64,000 nt of DNA from Mesotaenium endlicherianum (GCA_009602735.1 WELA01006070.1:14642-78641), one strand, 5' to 3'. Shown: positions 10,162 to 22,083, numbered from the stretch's first letter. Notes: generated by a model from the sequence alone, not told the origin. Made by a program: numbers and translations.

Positions 10162-10230
10162 AAGTACTTTGCATATTATGTTTCGTTTGACTTTACGTCA
10201 GTTTCCGGAATTGCGACACGTTGACCGGGA

Positions 10231-10260
10231 GGTCGCGGGTTCGATTCCGACCGGTGGCTC
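10231..10260 (+). other. Second tRNA T-arm-like sequence
   Basis: GGTCG...CGACC arms (10231-10252) enclose the B-box GGTTCGATTCC (10238-10248), followed by GGTGGCTCC as in a tRNA 3' half. No A box lies at the right distance upstream, so only a 3' fragment is supported. Confidence 0.35.
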
Positions 10261-10302
10261 CCTTGGGCCACAACTTGGTATTTTCTTTCGCGTTAACGAC
10301 GC

Positions 10303-10602
10303 TGTCAAGACTGAGACTGTCGGAGGACGCTAGGTATCGGCAGGGGGAGGAAGGACGGACCTCCCAAAGGGAAATACCCCAAGGGTATGCAAGGACTGAC
10401 TAATCTACGTGCTGGTGGGTAAAACCTCCCCTAGTGGAGGAAAAGCCCACAGCTTATGAGCTGAGAATATGAAAAATAATACTAGAGGTCTGGGCATTAG
10501 TGGGCACTACTGGGGCAGCTAAGTACTAGAGGTCTGGGCACTAGTGGGCACTACTGGGGCAGCTAAGTCTGCAAAGAACTAAGGAAAAAGTGAGCTATGA
10601 AA
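10303..10602 (-). repeat. E2 terminal block B, with a 44-bp tandem duplication
   Basis: On the minus strand it begins TTTCATAGC after a nine-G run and ends CTTGACA at the insertion boundary. It carries two consecutive near-identical 44-bp units (10483-10526 and 10527-10570, one difference seen), absent from other B blocks. The two-tier hairpin is at about 10416-10452 with inner arms CCTCC/GGAGG. Confidence 0.75.
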
Positions 10603-10985
10603 CCCCCCCCCCATCTGAGGACGAGGGGGCGAGAGCGCAGCTGAACGTGGAGGCTCTATAATGCGATTGTCGGGAACGATGGAGGAGAGAACAGCCTCAA
10701 ACGACCCAGGGAAATACAACCCTGGGGGATTTACTCCAAGTGGTAAATGTGACAAATCAAAACGGGGTAGGAATCGGTGACGGTGAAGAGACGGGGCGAA
10801 ACGGCTGACCGACCACTGCCGGCAGCGGGCCACTCAGTGGGTATGCGCGCGTCGGCCAAGAAACTCCCGCGCAGAGCATCAGCGATAGAAGCCGTGAGTG
10901 TCGGTGGTGGGAGACTCCGCAAATTGGCGAGCAGGCACTGTTCCCACCACGAGAGAGGAGGGGGGCCTGCAACAGCAAGGGAGCC
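10597..10985 (-). pseudogene. E2 conserved tail module
   Basis: Contains SLPPPTLTASIADALRGSFL and ICHIYHLE, matching the modules of E1 and E3. It is separated from the PHD finger by a T-rich stretch ending CAG on the minus strand. Function unknown. Broken copy. Confidence 0.55.
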
Positions 10986-11050
10986 AGCGTATGAACAAAT
11001 GGCGCGGAGTGCATGAGAAGGGAAAGAAAATGTAATGAGAGGGTCCTACG

Positions 11051-11686
11051 CTAGGGAGGCGGTCTGCAGGCAGGGCAGAACCAGCATCCTGCAGGCACGC
11101 GAGATAGAGGAGGAGTGAGGCAGGCAAGATGCCAACCAGAGTTGCAAGCGTCGCACAATAGCATAGATGCAGGACGACGGGAGGACCCACACCCACGACA
11201 AGGGTGGTTGGCAGGGACAGTGGCTTGCAAACGGTTGACTTTGTTACGAATATTAGGTGAGTGACAAGGTGCACAGTTCTTCATGTTCTCACGAATAGTA
11301 CAACCGTTGGAACCCTCAAGGGTGAGAACGCCGTTAGGACTGACGGTATGAACACGTAAGATAACAGGACCAACACTGACGTCTAAAGTGTCCTGCATCT
11401 CACGCTGCAGGTAGACATAGTCACCAACCTCAAATTTAAGAAGACGGGGTTTATAGACCCCACTCCGCAAGCAAGCATAACGAAGGATGTCATGATGCTG
11501 GGCGGTGAGCAGATTGCCCATGGCAATAGGCATGTGCTTAAGAAGGAGAGCGGCACATTCATTCATATGAGATAGAAGCACATCAGGATCATCAAGGCTC
11601 AAAGGGATAGTGACGCGACAACGAATAGCAGCAGGCAAGAGGGGCTTACGACCGTATAGAAGAAAGTGGGGGGAGTAGGAACGCAA
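11051..11686 (-). pseudogene. E2 integrase C-terminus and PHD finger
   Basis: Open over about 210 residues: SPHFLLYGRKPL (gypsy integrase tail), LLKFEVGDYVYLQREM, VSPNGVLTLEG, then a full C4HC3 PHD finger at 11066-11200 (CRGC, CDAC, H, C, CPAC). This is the clearest PHD example of the three copies. The element as a whole is broken. Confidence 0.8.
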
Positions 11687-12330
11687 GGAGGCCTAGGTAC
11701 TAAAATTAGAGCCCATAGCCAACCATGGAATATGAACATTCCACTCCGACACATCTTGAGTGAGAGCATACTTGCGTAGGCTACGCTTAACGGTTTGGAC
11801 AATCCGCTCGGCCAACCTATCAGCCTGAGAGTGATCACGGGAAGTATTACAATGGTCTATGAATGACTTATCTAGCAGCTCGCTTAGCTCGCCCTAGAAC
11901 TCGGCACCACAATTGGTAAGGACTTTGGCACAAGCGCCATAACGACACAATACTTGCTCAGTAAAAGACCGGGCAATATACGCACTAGACTGATCGGGAA
12001 TGCTGACTAACTTGATCCACTTAGTGAGGTGCTTGATCATAACTAAGACGTAACGCATACCACGCTTGGAGATGGGAAGGGGACCGGCAAGATCGAGAGA
12101 CCATCGATAAAACAGACCACGCAAGGGGAGAGGGCTGAGTACAGACGGAAGCGCGTTGAAAGTGTTCTTAACTCGATCACATGACTCGCACGACCGAACG
12201 AAGGCGACAATTTGGTGGACTCGACCCTCCCACCAATATTTTGTTTGCAGAAGATTGCTAGTGCGCTTGACCCCAAAATGCCAGACTCCTCATGAACCGT
12301 ACAAATCAAGGGAACACGCTCAATAAGAGG
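11687..12330 (-). pseudogene. E2 integrase zinc region and catalytic core
   Basis: GLFYRWSLDLAGPLPISK (about 12070-12124), MIKHLTKWIKLVSIPDQSSAYIA-type text and LCRYGACAKVLT mark a gypsy DDE integrase core. The zinc-region flank lies at about 12180-12330. The role in this family is insertion of the DNA copy into the genome. Broken copy. Confidence 0.7.
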
Positions 12331-12669
12331 AGGTACAATACAAGTGTGGTGTGGGAAAATGCGAAGAAGTGTGCCCTCGTGCCAGTGGTAACGAACACAC
12401 TGGTGTAGGATACGATCACGCTCTTGATGTGAGGGGAAAGCGGACCAAACATATGTTTGCAGGTATTCCAGGGAGGGATATCAGTCAAGATATCAAACTT
12501 AGAATGAGGCACACTCAACTCAGACCCAACGGCATACACAGAGGGAAAGGAGGACGCGGAGGTCAAGCCTAAATAATATGCAGCGTGCCAGGCTGGTAAG
12601 ATGTGTTCTTGCTCGGAAGAAGCAAATCGAGCGCGCGTGTGATCAATGTCCGAGGGGTCAAGGTTACAG

Positions 12670-14050
12670 CTTCACCCATCGGCGTCCTGGTTACACAACC
12701 CAGCCTTATGTTTTATAGTGAAATCATACTCCTGAAGTATGAGTGCCCAGCGCGCGTGTTTACCCGTGAGTTTTTTATTAGTCATCAACCATTTCAAAGG
12801 CTGGTGGTCAGTGATGAGTGTGAAGTGAACTCCGTACAAATAAGGCTTGAAGTGGACTACACCCCACACAGCAGCGAGACACTCACCCTCGTAGGAGCTG
12901 TAATTACATTCCGCGGGGTTGTTACTGCGACTGGCATATGCGACGACATACTCATGATCCTCATCGTCAGCCTCAGCCAAGACTGCCCCTAGGCCTAACT
13001 CCAGTCGGTGTGTAAGGAGAAAGGCTTATTGTAGTTAGGTCTGCGCAGGATGGGGGCAGTGGATAAAAGTTCCTTGAGTTTTCAAACGCGTGTTGACATG
13101 CATCAGTCCATTTCCAAGATACATCCTTCTTAAGGAGTTCATTGAGTGGTGCGGCAATTGCGCTAAAGTCGGGGCAAAACCGCCGATAATACCCAATAAT
13201 ACCCATGAAGGCCCGTAACCTAGACACATCGATGGGAACTGGTAAATATTGAATAGCATCCACCTTGACCTGCTATAGAGTTAGTCCACCAGCAACAATA
13301 TGATGTCCAAGCTAGGGAATTGACAGAGTAGCAATCTTACATTTACCAGGGTGACACTTAAGCCCGACAGCCATCAAGCGCTGCAAGACCACCTCTACGT
13401 GAGCTAAGTGTTCGGCTAGGGTGCGACTGAAAATGAGGACGTCATTGATATAGCAACGTGCAAAAGAGAGTCCACTAAGCACACGGTCCATGATTCATTG
13501 AAAATGAGCGGGCGCGTTCTTTAATCCAAAGGGCATAACCTTCCATTGGTACAACCGACGCCCGGCCCAGAAGACAGTCTTGTGTCTATTTTTAGGGTCG
13601 ATGAGCATCTGGTTAAAACCCTGACGCAAGTTGAACACGCTAAACACACTAGCTTCCTCCAGCACATCAAAGATGTCCTCGAGAATTGGCATAGGATAAC
13701 AATCTACCTTAGTGACTGCATTAAGCTCACGATAATCCCCACATATACGCTATTTTGTATAGTTTCCATTAGCATCCTTTTTAGCCGGCATGATTGTAGG
13801 CGCGGCAAAGTCTGACATGGACTCCTTAATCATGTCCACTACGACCAACTCCCCCACCTTCTCTACGACGATTTCTGTCTCTACTTTACTGTGACGGTAA
13901 TCCCGCTTAAAGACGGGTTCGGTGGTGGTAAGGTCAATGGTAAACTGTGACACTGTGCAACAACCTAAATCCATGAGTGATCTCGCAAAACAATCTTCAT
14001 TGTGAGCAAGCATGTGAGTAAACTTCCGAACCTCATCCTCAGTCAATTGT
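12670..14050 (-). pseudogene. E2 reverse transcriptase and RNase H
   Basis: RT text: MPILEDIFDVLEEASVFSVF, LRQGFNQMLIDPKNRHKT and VMPFGLKNAPAHFQ, then the thumb with SRLRAFMGIIGYYRRFCPDFS. RNase H: EYVVAYASRSNNPAECNYSS and LITDHQPLKWLMTN. The LRQGFNQ and MPFGLKNAP variants set family E apart from families A and D. Broken copy. Confidence 0.8.
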
Positions 14051-14109
14051 TCCCCTAGATCCCAGTTTGTGGTGGGGTTAGGTAAAGGTGCGGAGGTCTG
14101 TAACTGCTA

Positions 14110-15200
14110 GCAAGGGCTAGCGTGCGAAGGATCTGAAGTTAAAAAATCAGCAGCCACCCCCTCCCAGCCGAAAGAGTGGAGGTTATAGGCTGGGATGTGG
14201 ACGTAAGGATCAGGAATGCAAGTGTGGAGGATAGGCAGGACAGAGAAAAACCAAGTGAGGACATGCACATCCACAACCCGCCCCAAGAGCTAGCAACGGT
14301 TGGTGTCAGAGAGGGTGGGGACAGCGGTGGCGTGGGGAATAATATCCAGGATAAGTTCACGCTCAGATGCAGTGGGTTTGACATAGGTGTGAGTGAGGGA
14401 GTCAAACAACATCCCGGGCCCGAAGTGGCGAAATGCGTAGGATCCAGGACGGCTGACATAGGTGGGAAAGGCAGCACGCGGGTGCCCTGGCTGGTTAACT
14501 TGGCAGAAAGAAGGGTGATCGGGACGGTGGACCTCTATGAGACAGCGGTGGGGTGCGAGAACGGCAAAAACGATGTGAGAAGGAGGGTGAGCGTACAGGT
14601 GACTGATTAAGGGGCGGAGAGTGAGGGGAGAGACAAAGTTTTGCCAGAAGTCCCGGGATTGGTGGGCGTAGGAACCAACTGCAACAGCGTCAAGAGTGAC
14701 GCCCTCACCAAGAAATGGAAGTAATGGTGTTGAAATCAGACCGGACGTGAGCACGAACATCGTTGGCAGAGTTAACGTTCTCTAGCAGATAGGCCGGAGG
14801 ATGGGTTTGGGAGGTTTGCAGGAGAGAAATGATGCAGATGAGTTCAAAGATGAGGTGTGAACAGGGATCATGCAAACCTTTACCCAGCCCGGCACGAGAA
14901 TGGCCTTGACACTCCCAACCCCCCACAATCAAATGCACTGGATCCAGGGCGCGTAGGTGTGCTGGTTGAATGAGGCGGATGAGGCTGGGTAAGGGCCGAG
15001 TAGGCTACGTAGAAGGCTGAGAGAGGAAGTAGGTGGGGAAAGGCTTGGAAGAGAAGGGTAAGGTGGGTGAAATTGGCAAGGCGTGCAATCGGGTCGATAT
15101 CGCAGTAGTAATAATGTGCAATACGCTGACCGCTAAGTACGAGACCGGCGACGGTCGAGAAGACGCCTGCGAAGAGGTCGAGAACGGTAACGCCCATGCT
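14110..15200 (-). pseudogene. E2 C5 cytosine DNA methyltransferase domain
   Basis: Motifs in the order of C5 DNA methyltransferases: I, TVLDLFAGVFSTVAG (about 15150-15195); the acidic strand II, YYYCDIDPIA; IV, VGGWECQGHSRAG with the catalytic Cys (about 14890-14935); VI, AYLLENVN (about 14770-14795); VIII, SYAHQSRDFWQNF (about 14635-14670); a target-recognition stretch (VHRPDHPSFCQVNQPGHPR); and a C-terminal motif X-like end. The Pro that usually precedes the catalytic Cys is Glu here and in E3. It lies between protease and RT, inside pol. Such enzymes put methyl groups on cytosine in DNA. Broken copy. Confidence 0.8.
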
Positions 15201-15274
15201 AGGAGGCAGCCAGGGAACAGGACCAGTGTTAATGACGGGAAGCGAGGAAGATAGAGGAGCGGCAAGCGAAGGAA

Positions 15275-17690
15275 CTAGAATGGGGGGGGGAATAAGCGCT
15301 GCAGGTGGCAGCTCAAATTGGAGAGCTCAGTGAATCTGCTGAGCGGTAGCAGGTGGGACTGCATAGGACGATGGGAGAGAGACAGACGGGGAAAGGGGTG
15401 ACGGCTGTTTGAGGTCGTGCAGGACCAGGTAAGCAGGATCAAGCAAGTCTGTGGGACTAACATTGTCTACTGTGACAGCAAAAACGGACACGACATGAGC
15501 AGGCGAGGAGGGGGAGTGCGTGAGTATGAGAGGCAAGTAACCTAAGTGGTGACCGAAGGACTCAAAATATACACGGTAGGTAGCTATACCCTGCCAGTTG
15601 TCTACGGTGAGATCTACCAAGAGGTCAAACTCCTGGCCTAGAAGGACATGGACGTAGACTCAGTAACCATGCACTGTGCGTATAATGTGACTGTGGCTGG
15701 GGTACGAGCATTAAGAGTGATGGAAACGCGTCGTCGGGTTTGGTAAGCCGTAGTGTGTAAGGCACATATGGCGGTGGAAATTGGGTTAGGGCAGGGTTCA
15801 AGCTTGACGGGGATTATGTGCAGGTTCTGACACATCACAGCCCCCAAAAAGACAGGTTGGGCACCCGTGTCAAGGATGACAACCCGTGGAGCAAGCCCAT
15901 TAATCAGAAAAGAGGCGTGCCAGTTATTGACCATGACATTCCGTGGCAAAGCACGCTAGCGCTCCAAAGGGGTGAGGAAGGAAGGGGACGGCACGTACCT
16001 AGGAAGGAAAATAGCGGTACCTGTAGGGGGTAGGAAAGGAAAGGCGCTAGAGGATAACTCACTGGGAGAGTCGAACGGTGACGCGGGTGCTGGAGAAGGC
16101 GATGAAGCAGGTGCCTCAGGTGGAATTAGAACAGGAACTGGAGCTGGAGCTGGAGCTGGAGCTGGAGCGACTGCAGCGCAGATTGCGACGAGCAAGGCCG
16201 GTTGGGAAGGCGTAGGGGAAGTGGTTGGCGACGACAATCGCTGGTCGGCACAGCTGTCCTCAACAGATGGTGAGACGGGAACGTCGGGTACAGAAGCTGG
16301 TGGGAACGAGGAGCGCCCCGAGGTACAGCGTCGCAGCAACTCGCACGTGATGGCCGCCTGGGCCTGCGACAAAATTGCCAAAGAGGTTGTAGTCAAAGAA
16401 CAGGGTAGTAGTGCAAAATCACGGAGTGGAGAAGGGGGGGGTGGAATGAGAGAGGGTACATGCGGAGCAAGACGTGGGATGGGCAACAAAGGCACGCGCA
16501 TAGGCACGGGGAAAGAACGGCACGGAGCGTCAAGGGGTGCCTTGCGTAAAAGCGACGTTGAGGACAACTTGGTCTCAACCGGGCGGGCGTACGTAATGTG
16601 GCCAATACAAGACGTCACAGTGTAGGGCATGGGCGGTGTAGCCTTGGCCGGAGGGGAAGCGGGGGCATCAGGAAGGATGGACACCACCTGACAGGCAGGA
16701 TCAGCAAGCACAGGCAGAATAGACATCACCTGGCAGGCAGGATTAGCGAACTCTGTGGGCGCTGTGACTGTTGGGTTCGAGAGGGACACCTTAGCGGCTT
16801 GTGCAAAGAGGGCGGCGAGAGCATCCGGTATGCCTGGACTGTCACTGAGGGAGGCAACGGACGGCTTTGGAGGAGTCAAACGACAAGGTAACTTAGTCAC
16901 CACTTCAACGTAGGACGGCGGCAACAACAAGTTGCACTCCATAGACGCCGCAGCAGCGCGTAGATGGTCACACACCTGCTGGGCTTGGAGCTGAGCCATC
17001 GGCACATCCTCAGGAACGATGAGCAAGGTACCTTCACCCGTCCTAGCAGACCCCACTAGACTCCTGAAAAGTACTAGAAGGCGAGTGTGAGCAGGCCCTA
17101 AACTGTTGTTAGGCTCGAAAAGCTCAAACAAACGGGGCAGTTGCGCCAAAGGGATCGGACTACAGCCATGATCCGGCCAGGGCGCCGGCTCTGGACGCGG
17201 CTGATGTGCAGCTACGTGCCGACTGTGGACAATGTTGGCCCCCTCGACGATAGACGCAACGACGTCCTCGGAAACACAATGGGCCGCGTTTGGAAACCCA
17301 GTATACCAAGCAGGATAGGACGGTCGGCCAGCGCGAGGTGCGACGGGATGCAGCCCGACGTAGCGAGAAGCATCCGGTTGGGAACCTACTCGCCGGTTAG
17401 CGTCTTGCAGGCTAGCATGCATGGCGGCCAACTGTTGGCGGAAGAAAAAATCTTGTGAGGTGGCACCAGTGGGAGCGGCACTGGCCTTAAAGCAGAGGCC
17501 GGGGATGCCGCCGAGGCACCAACAGAATCAGCTGCAGATATACCAGCAGACGAGATTGCGGGAGACGACGACGGGATCGCAACAGGCGCAGGGAGAGCGT
17601 TACTGGGAAACTTGAGGTACGGCAACGGGTAACCAGGCGGTGCAGCTAGGCTTGCGAGGGCGGCGGCATGGGCGGCGTAGTAAGAAGGTA
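15275..17690 (-). pseudogene. E2 Pro/Ala/Ser-rich linker and aspartic protease
   Basis: A long, mostly open Pro/Ser/Ala-rich segment (15956-17431) joins the gag knuckle to a retropepsin. The protease core VVILDTGAQPVFLGAVM lies near 15845-15895, preceded by a second strand with the HASFLINGL motif. A (GCTGGA)n microsatellite at 16136-16169 codes for a Pro-Ala repeat. The protease would cut the polyprotein. Broken copy. Confidence 0.75.
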
Positions 17691-19260
17691 CCTGACCCGA
17701 CTGTAAAGCACGAAAGGAACCAGGAGGTGTCGTGCCCTTTTGGGGCCTGAACACCCACCCCTGGGGTGCCTTTTGTAGGTGGAGGAGGAAACAGTTTTCC
17801 ACCAAGTGTTCACGCTGACAACAGTGGTCGCACGTTGGGACGACTCTCTTGGGAGCTGTAGCGGGAGCAAACCCTATCATCCCTAGCGTAACTGGGGATA
17901 CCTGCACGGCAATAGCCCCCACGGTGTTGGTCTTACCGCCCCTGCGCTCTGCCTGTGATGCCGCCTGCACTACCTCGATCTGCTCAGCCCACAAACACAC
18001 GTTGTAAATACTACGTTTGTGTTCCTTGGTCAACGCCAGCTTGTGGTTGAAAGTGGCACATAATGCTGAAGACGCAAAGAATGCACTAATGAATTCAATG
18101 CAAGCCGCGGTAACATCATCATACATGCCAGTATCTTCCCGTAGCTGCATAAAACGCTCATAGGCCATGTTAGGGGTCTCCTTAGGAAGCCGCAATAAGT
18201 TGCGCAACTCGTCTTGACGAGCACGAGAGTTAGCACGAAAACGTTGGCGAAACATCTAAAGAAGGGCATTGATGCGATCCAACACTGCGCCAGGAGCTGG
18301 GCCATAAAGAGGAAGAATTATCCCTAGCATAGCCTGCTGCTGGCGCCTCTGAGCCGCGCGGGTGTGCCGGTCCTTGATACGGGCGGCAACCACTTCGACC
18401 AGGGTGGCGTACATAGGCAACGCCAGCACTGTTGGACCTGGCGGTTCAGGTTTGCCTGCAACCCCCCCAACCAACGCCAGTTCCCCACCGGCTCCGCCTC
18501 CACGTAGACCTCCCTGGCCCTGAGCACCCAAGCCCTAACCAGCAGCAGCCACAGTGCCTGAAGCAGCTGCAGGGTCCAAACCTGCCGCCACAGCAGCGGC
18601 TGCAGCGGCTGCCACAGCAGCTGCTGGTGGATCAGCTGGCCCCCCCCGAGAGAGGCGCCTACTATGAGCACAGGAACTACCCCACCAGCCTCAGGCACGT
18701 TAGGGGGAACATTGGGGATGGTCTGAATAATGTCAATGCGAAAGTGCTGATAGAGCAACAGAGCTTCTCTCTTAAGTGTGTAGGCAAAGAATGGAAATAG
18801 TCGTTACGAGTAAGCCGGTACTTACGCGCACGCAAGATGGCTACTGACGCGTCAATCTTAGAGGACAGCGCTGGTAAAGTCAAGCCATTCAAGTGCCCAG
18901 TATAAGTCTGGGAAGAGGTAGCGGAAGCAGAAGACCTGGCCATCTCCACTGGCCAATCTGTGTGCTGGTATCCGTCACCTCCTCCTACCTCTAGACTACC
19001 CTCATCAGTAGCCCACAACGGTAGGAAGGTAGGCAACTGGGAGTTGGCAAGTCAGGTTGTTGCTGACTGCAAGCGGGATAGTGGGAAAGATCTGACGGAC
19101 CAGGATTGGAGATAGACACACTGGTTTCAGACAAAGACAACTCCAATAGTTCACTATCGATAGGGGCGGACAACGGTGAGGGAAACTCAGCTGGCGTCTG
19201 TTGCTGGTAAGACCGGCCGCTCCGGGTGCGTTTGGGAGCCAGCAGCATGCACTCCAACCA
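17690..19260 (-). pseudogene. E2 gag with one zinc knuckle
   Basis: It begins near 19250 with MLLAPKRTRSGRSY. It includes a gag-like helical region (LSSKIDASVAILRARKYRLTRN; FRANSRARQDELRNLLRLPKETPNMAYERF) and a single CCHC-type knuckle CDHCCQREHLVENC (about 17790-17835), then FLLHLQKAPQGWVF. The E3 gag at 55160-56460 matches throughout. Broken copy. Confidence 0.75.
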
Positions 19261-19455
19261 CGGGTACAAGAGGCGGCAACCTTACTTCTGGTGGAACAAA
19301 GTATCGAAGGTAACTTACGCTAATCTGAACAGTACAAGGAAATAACTACTACCTCAGACATCACTCAGAGTAGGTGAGACTACGAGCCGTCAGCTCGCGC
19401 ATAATGTCTAACCCTACGAGACTCGTAAAGGTTAGCATTTGGATGTGAGAAGCTA

Positions 19456-20329
19456 GGAACATGGGCGAACGAGCTAGGACTACTGGGTGTAGATGAGCGA
19501 GTAAGAGGTAGTGTCTATTGACTAGGCTAGCGATGTTATGACGGGCTTCAACTTCACGAGACTCTAGGCTAGCAGATCCGTAGCATGTATAGACTATGAA
19601 GTACCTTACTACAATGTGTGAGGTAACGAGCAAGTACGACAGCAAGGGATATTCACAGACAAGAGTAAGTGAGAAAATATGGTATAGAAGCATCAAGCGA
19701 CATACAAATGCTAACACTTTATGAGTGTTAGCTCGCGGCCTAAATATAGCATACCCACGAAGCTCTAGCCCAGTGCCGAAAGTAAAACTCAATCGTAATC
19801 GCTACCGACTCGGGTGACGCGTGATTGCGTCACACCAACAAAAGCTTAAACACTATAACTAATATATAAAAAGAACTAAATCGGAAAAGGACCGCGTAGT
19901 ACAACGAGACGACACCCCAACCCCATGTGCACGCCCATACTCTCCCTGGCCCCTAACAACCCCGTGGGCATACCCAGCGGGGCTACCTATCATACATGAT
20001 GACTAGGCCACGGGCAACTACAGCTCCCACTTGGTACCAGCGCCGACACAACGAGCGAGGGGACTCGTGAGTTGACCTCCACACGTGTGGGCGGCAGGAC
20101 CACGCGTGAAGGTAGACAAAAATGCGCGGGATCCGGGTGGAACCTCACAGCTGCTCAACAGCAGAACCTCGTGAGTGGATCATAGGTCCAAGGGCTTACT
20201 GCAGTCGTTTGTGAAGTAAGTCATCCTCACCTACCACCCTAACCCGACTAACCACGAGCTGGTCAACATCCACCACCCTAGATCAACTGGACCAGACACG
20301 CGAGAGACTCGACGGCACTAAGCATGACA
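19456..20329 (-). repeat. E2 terminal block A1
   Basis: On the minus strand it starts TGTCATGCTTAG at 20329, next to the ACGC target duplication. It includes the shared hairpins: CTGCT/AGCAG (about 20158-20172), GTGACGC/GCGTCAC (19814-19833) and GCTAACACT/AGTGTTAGC (19710-19732). The inner boundary is set only by comparison with A2 of E1, plus or minus 20 bases. Confidence 0.7.
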
Positions 20330-20662
20330 ACGCGTCGTTAACCAAAAACAATGACTGTTAATATCTGAAATAGTGACGATCAAAATAAGTTAATTAATCC
20401 TCGATTGATTTAGTTATTCCGTCATAATTAATCAAAGTAACTTCATTATTAATTACGTTATACTTTTGCGAAGTAATCGAATTACTTTACGATTCTTTTT
20501 GCAATAGCATGCGGGTCGTTTTGCCAAGACCGAAAATTAGTCGGCACACGTGTGTGTCAAAATAATTCAATAAACATGCAGTCTTGTACTATATAAAGTA
20601 TAACGTCTTTTAGGTAATTAGAAATACATTCTAAACACGCCTAAAAAGTTCAGATCGTTACA
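20330..20662 (-). repeat. LTR of element K, 5' portion (interrupted by E2)
   Basis: It starts TGTAACGATC at 20662 on the minus strand and runs into E2 at 20330. AT-rich, with a TATA-like TATATAG near 20590. Its other part is 9644-10302. Confidence 0.6.
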
Positions 20663-20799
20663 ATATGTGTACCAAGTATAGTATGGAGTAGAAGTACTTA
20701 TCACCAAAATCACATTTACAAGGCAGAGCACCCCTAGGTTTTACTTGAGCAAAGCTGTAAGTGCAAGAAAGTAGCAATGTAAAATGCCAATGGACCAGA

Positions 20800-22083
20800 T
20801 ATTTTATGACATATTTAGATGATCGACGGACAGATCGTGCTTCGAGAATCTCAACCGCCTCATGATCCTCAGGGGCACCATCCCGGATGGCGGGGACAAG
20901 TCTCGATCTCGGTTGGACTCGTAATCGCCCCGTGAACAGCCTGTCACCCTTAATGTATGGTTCCAGGAAAGAGACATCAAATACTGGGTGACCCTTGTAT
21001 TTTGTTGACATATTCGGTATGTAAGCATTCTGACCGACTCGGCATACTACCGAATATGGACCGACTCAGCCAAGATCAAGTTTTTCCTTGATGACCCCAA
21101 AAAGGTACAGGTGCTGAGAATGCAGGTTGACCAATTCACCGTTAGAAAATGTCAGGTCCCGATGGTGTTGATTGGCATTCTTGTGTTTTGTACAGATTTT
21201 GCTAAACTTCTGACAAAGTGTTAGCAAACTCTTGAGTCAACTGAAGGAACATCGGATTGTAAACCCCCTCAAGGTGAGTCAATGACTTCCCTAGGACATC
21301 TAAGAGAGACTCAAAGACTCTACTCAGACGAAGTTGAAACGGAGTCTTTCCCGTTAACGCAAGAACACCACTGTTGACAGCAAATTAAATCTCGGGCAAC
21401 AAGTCATCCCAATTATCTTGTTTTTGGTTATTATAAGCTCTCAACACCTCCTGCAGAATTCGATTAGTTCTTTCAGTCTGCCCATCCGCTTGAGGGTGGT
21501 TTGCTGAGCTGAGCAGCTGTTTGACTCCCATTAACCCCATTAAAACTCTCCGAAGCTTGGAGGTTATCTGTGAGTCTTAATTGGAGAGAATACTAGAGGG
21601 TAGCCCATATTGGCATACTACATGATTTCGAAACTCTCTCGCAATTTCAAGGGCAAATGAAAATGACCATTTTTGTTAGTTTATCCACTAGTACCAGAAT
21701 AGAATCATGCCCATTGGCAATCCTCGATAGTGGAAGCACCCAGTTCATTGATATGGTTTCCATCTCCCAGCTGAAATAGGTAATGGTTGTAATAACCCCC
21801 CGGGTGGTGTGTGTCTAGACTTATTTTTTTGACACTGATCACAAGCCTTAACATATTTTAAGACCTCCCGAGGTAACCTTTCAAAGTGGTTGTGTTTTGC
21901 TAGTTTGCCAACAGTTTTGGCCTGCTCCAAATAACCACCCAGTAGACTGTCATGAGCCTGACTCAGTAACAAAGACCTCAATTCCAAATTATCAGGTATA
22001 ACTAACTTTAGCCTTCCCAAAGTGGTTTCCTCTACCCAGACTCCTCCCTTCAGCCTATACTCAAGTGCAGTAGCTGGTTTCAC
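20800..22083 (-). pseudogene. Element B integrase and chromodomain start
   Basis: The zinc-binding region HDSLLGGYLEQAKTVGKLAKH...CDQCQKNKSRHTP (21800-21970) is followed by a degraded core and the C-terminal region with VFDVSFLEPYIKGD (about 20950). It ends in the first strand of a chromodomain (SSKYVIKYLVHW). In chromoviruses the chromodomain guides insertion to chromatin. Broken copy. Confidence 0.75.

Larger units (their letters stand above)
9644..10302 (-). repeat. LTR of element K, 3' portion (interrupted by E2)
   Basis: This is the distal part of an LTR on the minus strand that begins at 20662 with TGTAACG and ends here at 9644 with CGTTACA, perfectly inverted termini. E2 (10303-20329) lies inside it, flanked by the 4-bp duplication ACGC. 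Without E2 the LTR would be about 990 bp. A palindromic TATA region (GCAAGTATATATACTTGC) lies at 9815-9832. tRNA-like promoter boxes lie at 10096-10150. Confidence 0.65.
10303..20329 (-). mobile_element. E2: complete-span family E retrotransposon, inserted into the K LTR
   Basis: 10,027 bp with TG...CA ends and the 4-bp flanking duplication ACGC (10299-10302 and 20330-20333). Minus-strand order: block A1 (about 19456-20329), gag (about 17690-19260), Pro-rich linker and protease (15638-17690), C5 methyltransferase (about 14110-15200), RT (13000-14050), RNase H (12670-13000), integrase (11680-12330), integrase tail plus PHD finger (11051-11680), tail module (10597-10985), block B (10303-10602). 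It has a single B block and no second A block at the 3' end, as expected if B1 and B2 of a B-A-B end recombined. Broken, on the order of a dozen or more breaks; old. Confidence 0.85.

Noticed and set aside
15972-16625. 217-codon plus-strand frame opposite the E2 linker
   Set aside because: Antisense shadow of the Pro/Ala-rich linker; Gly/Glu-rich composition mirrors it.
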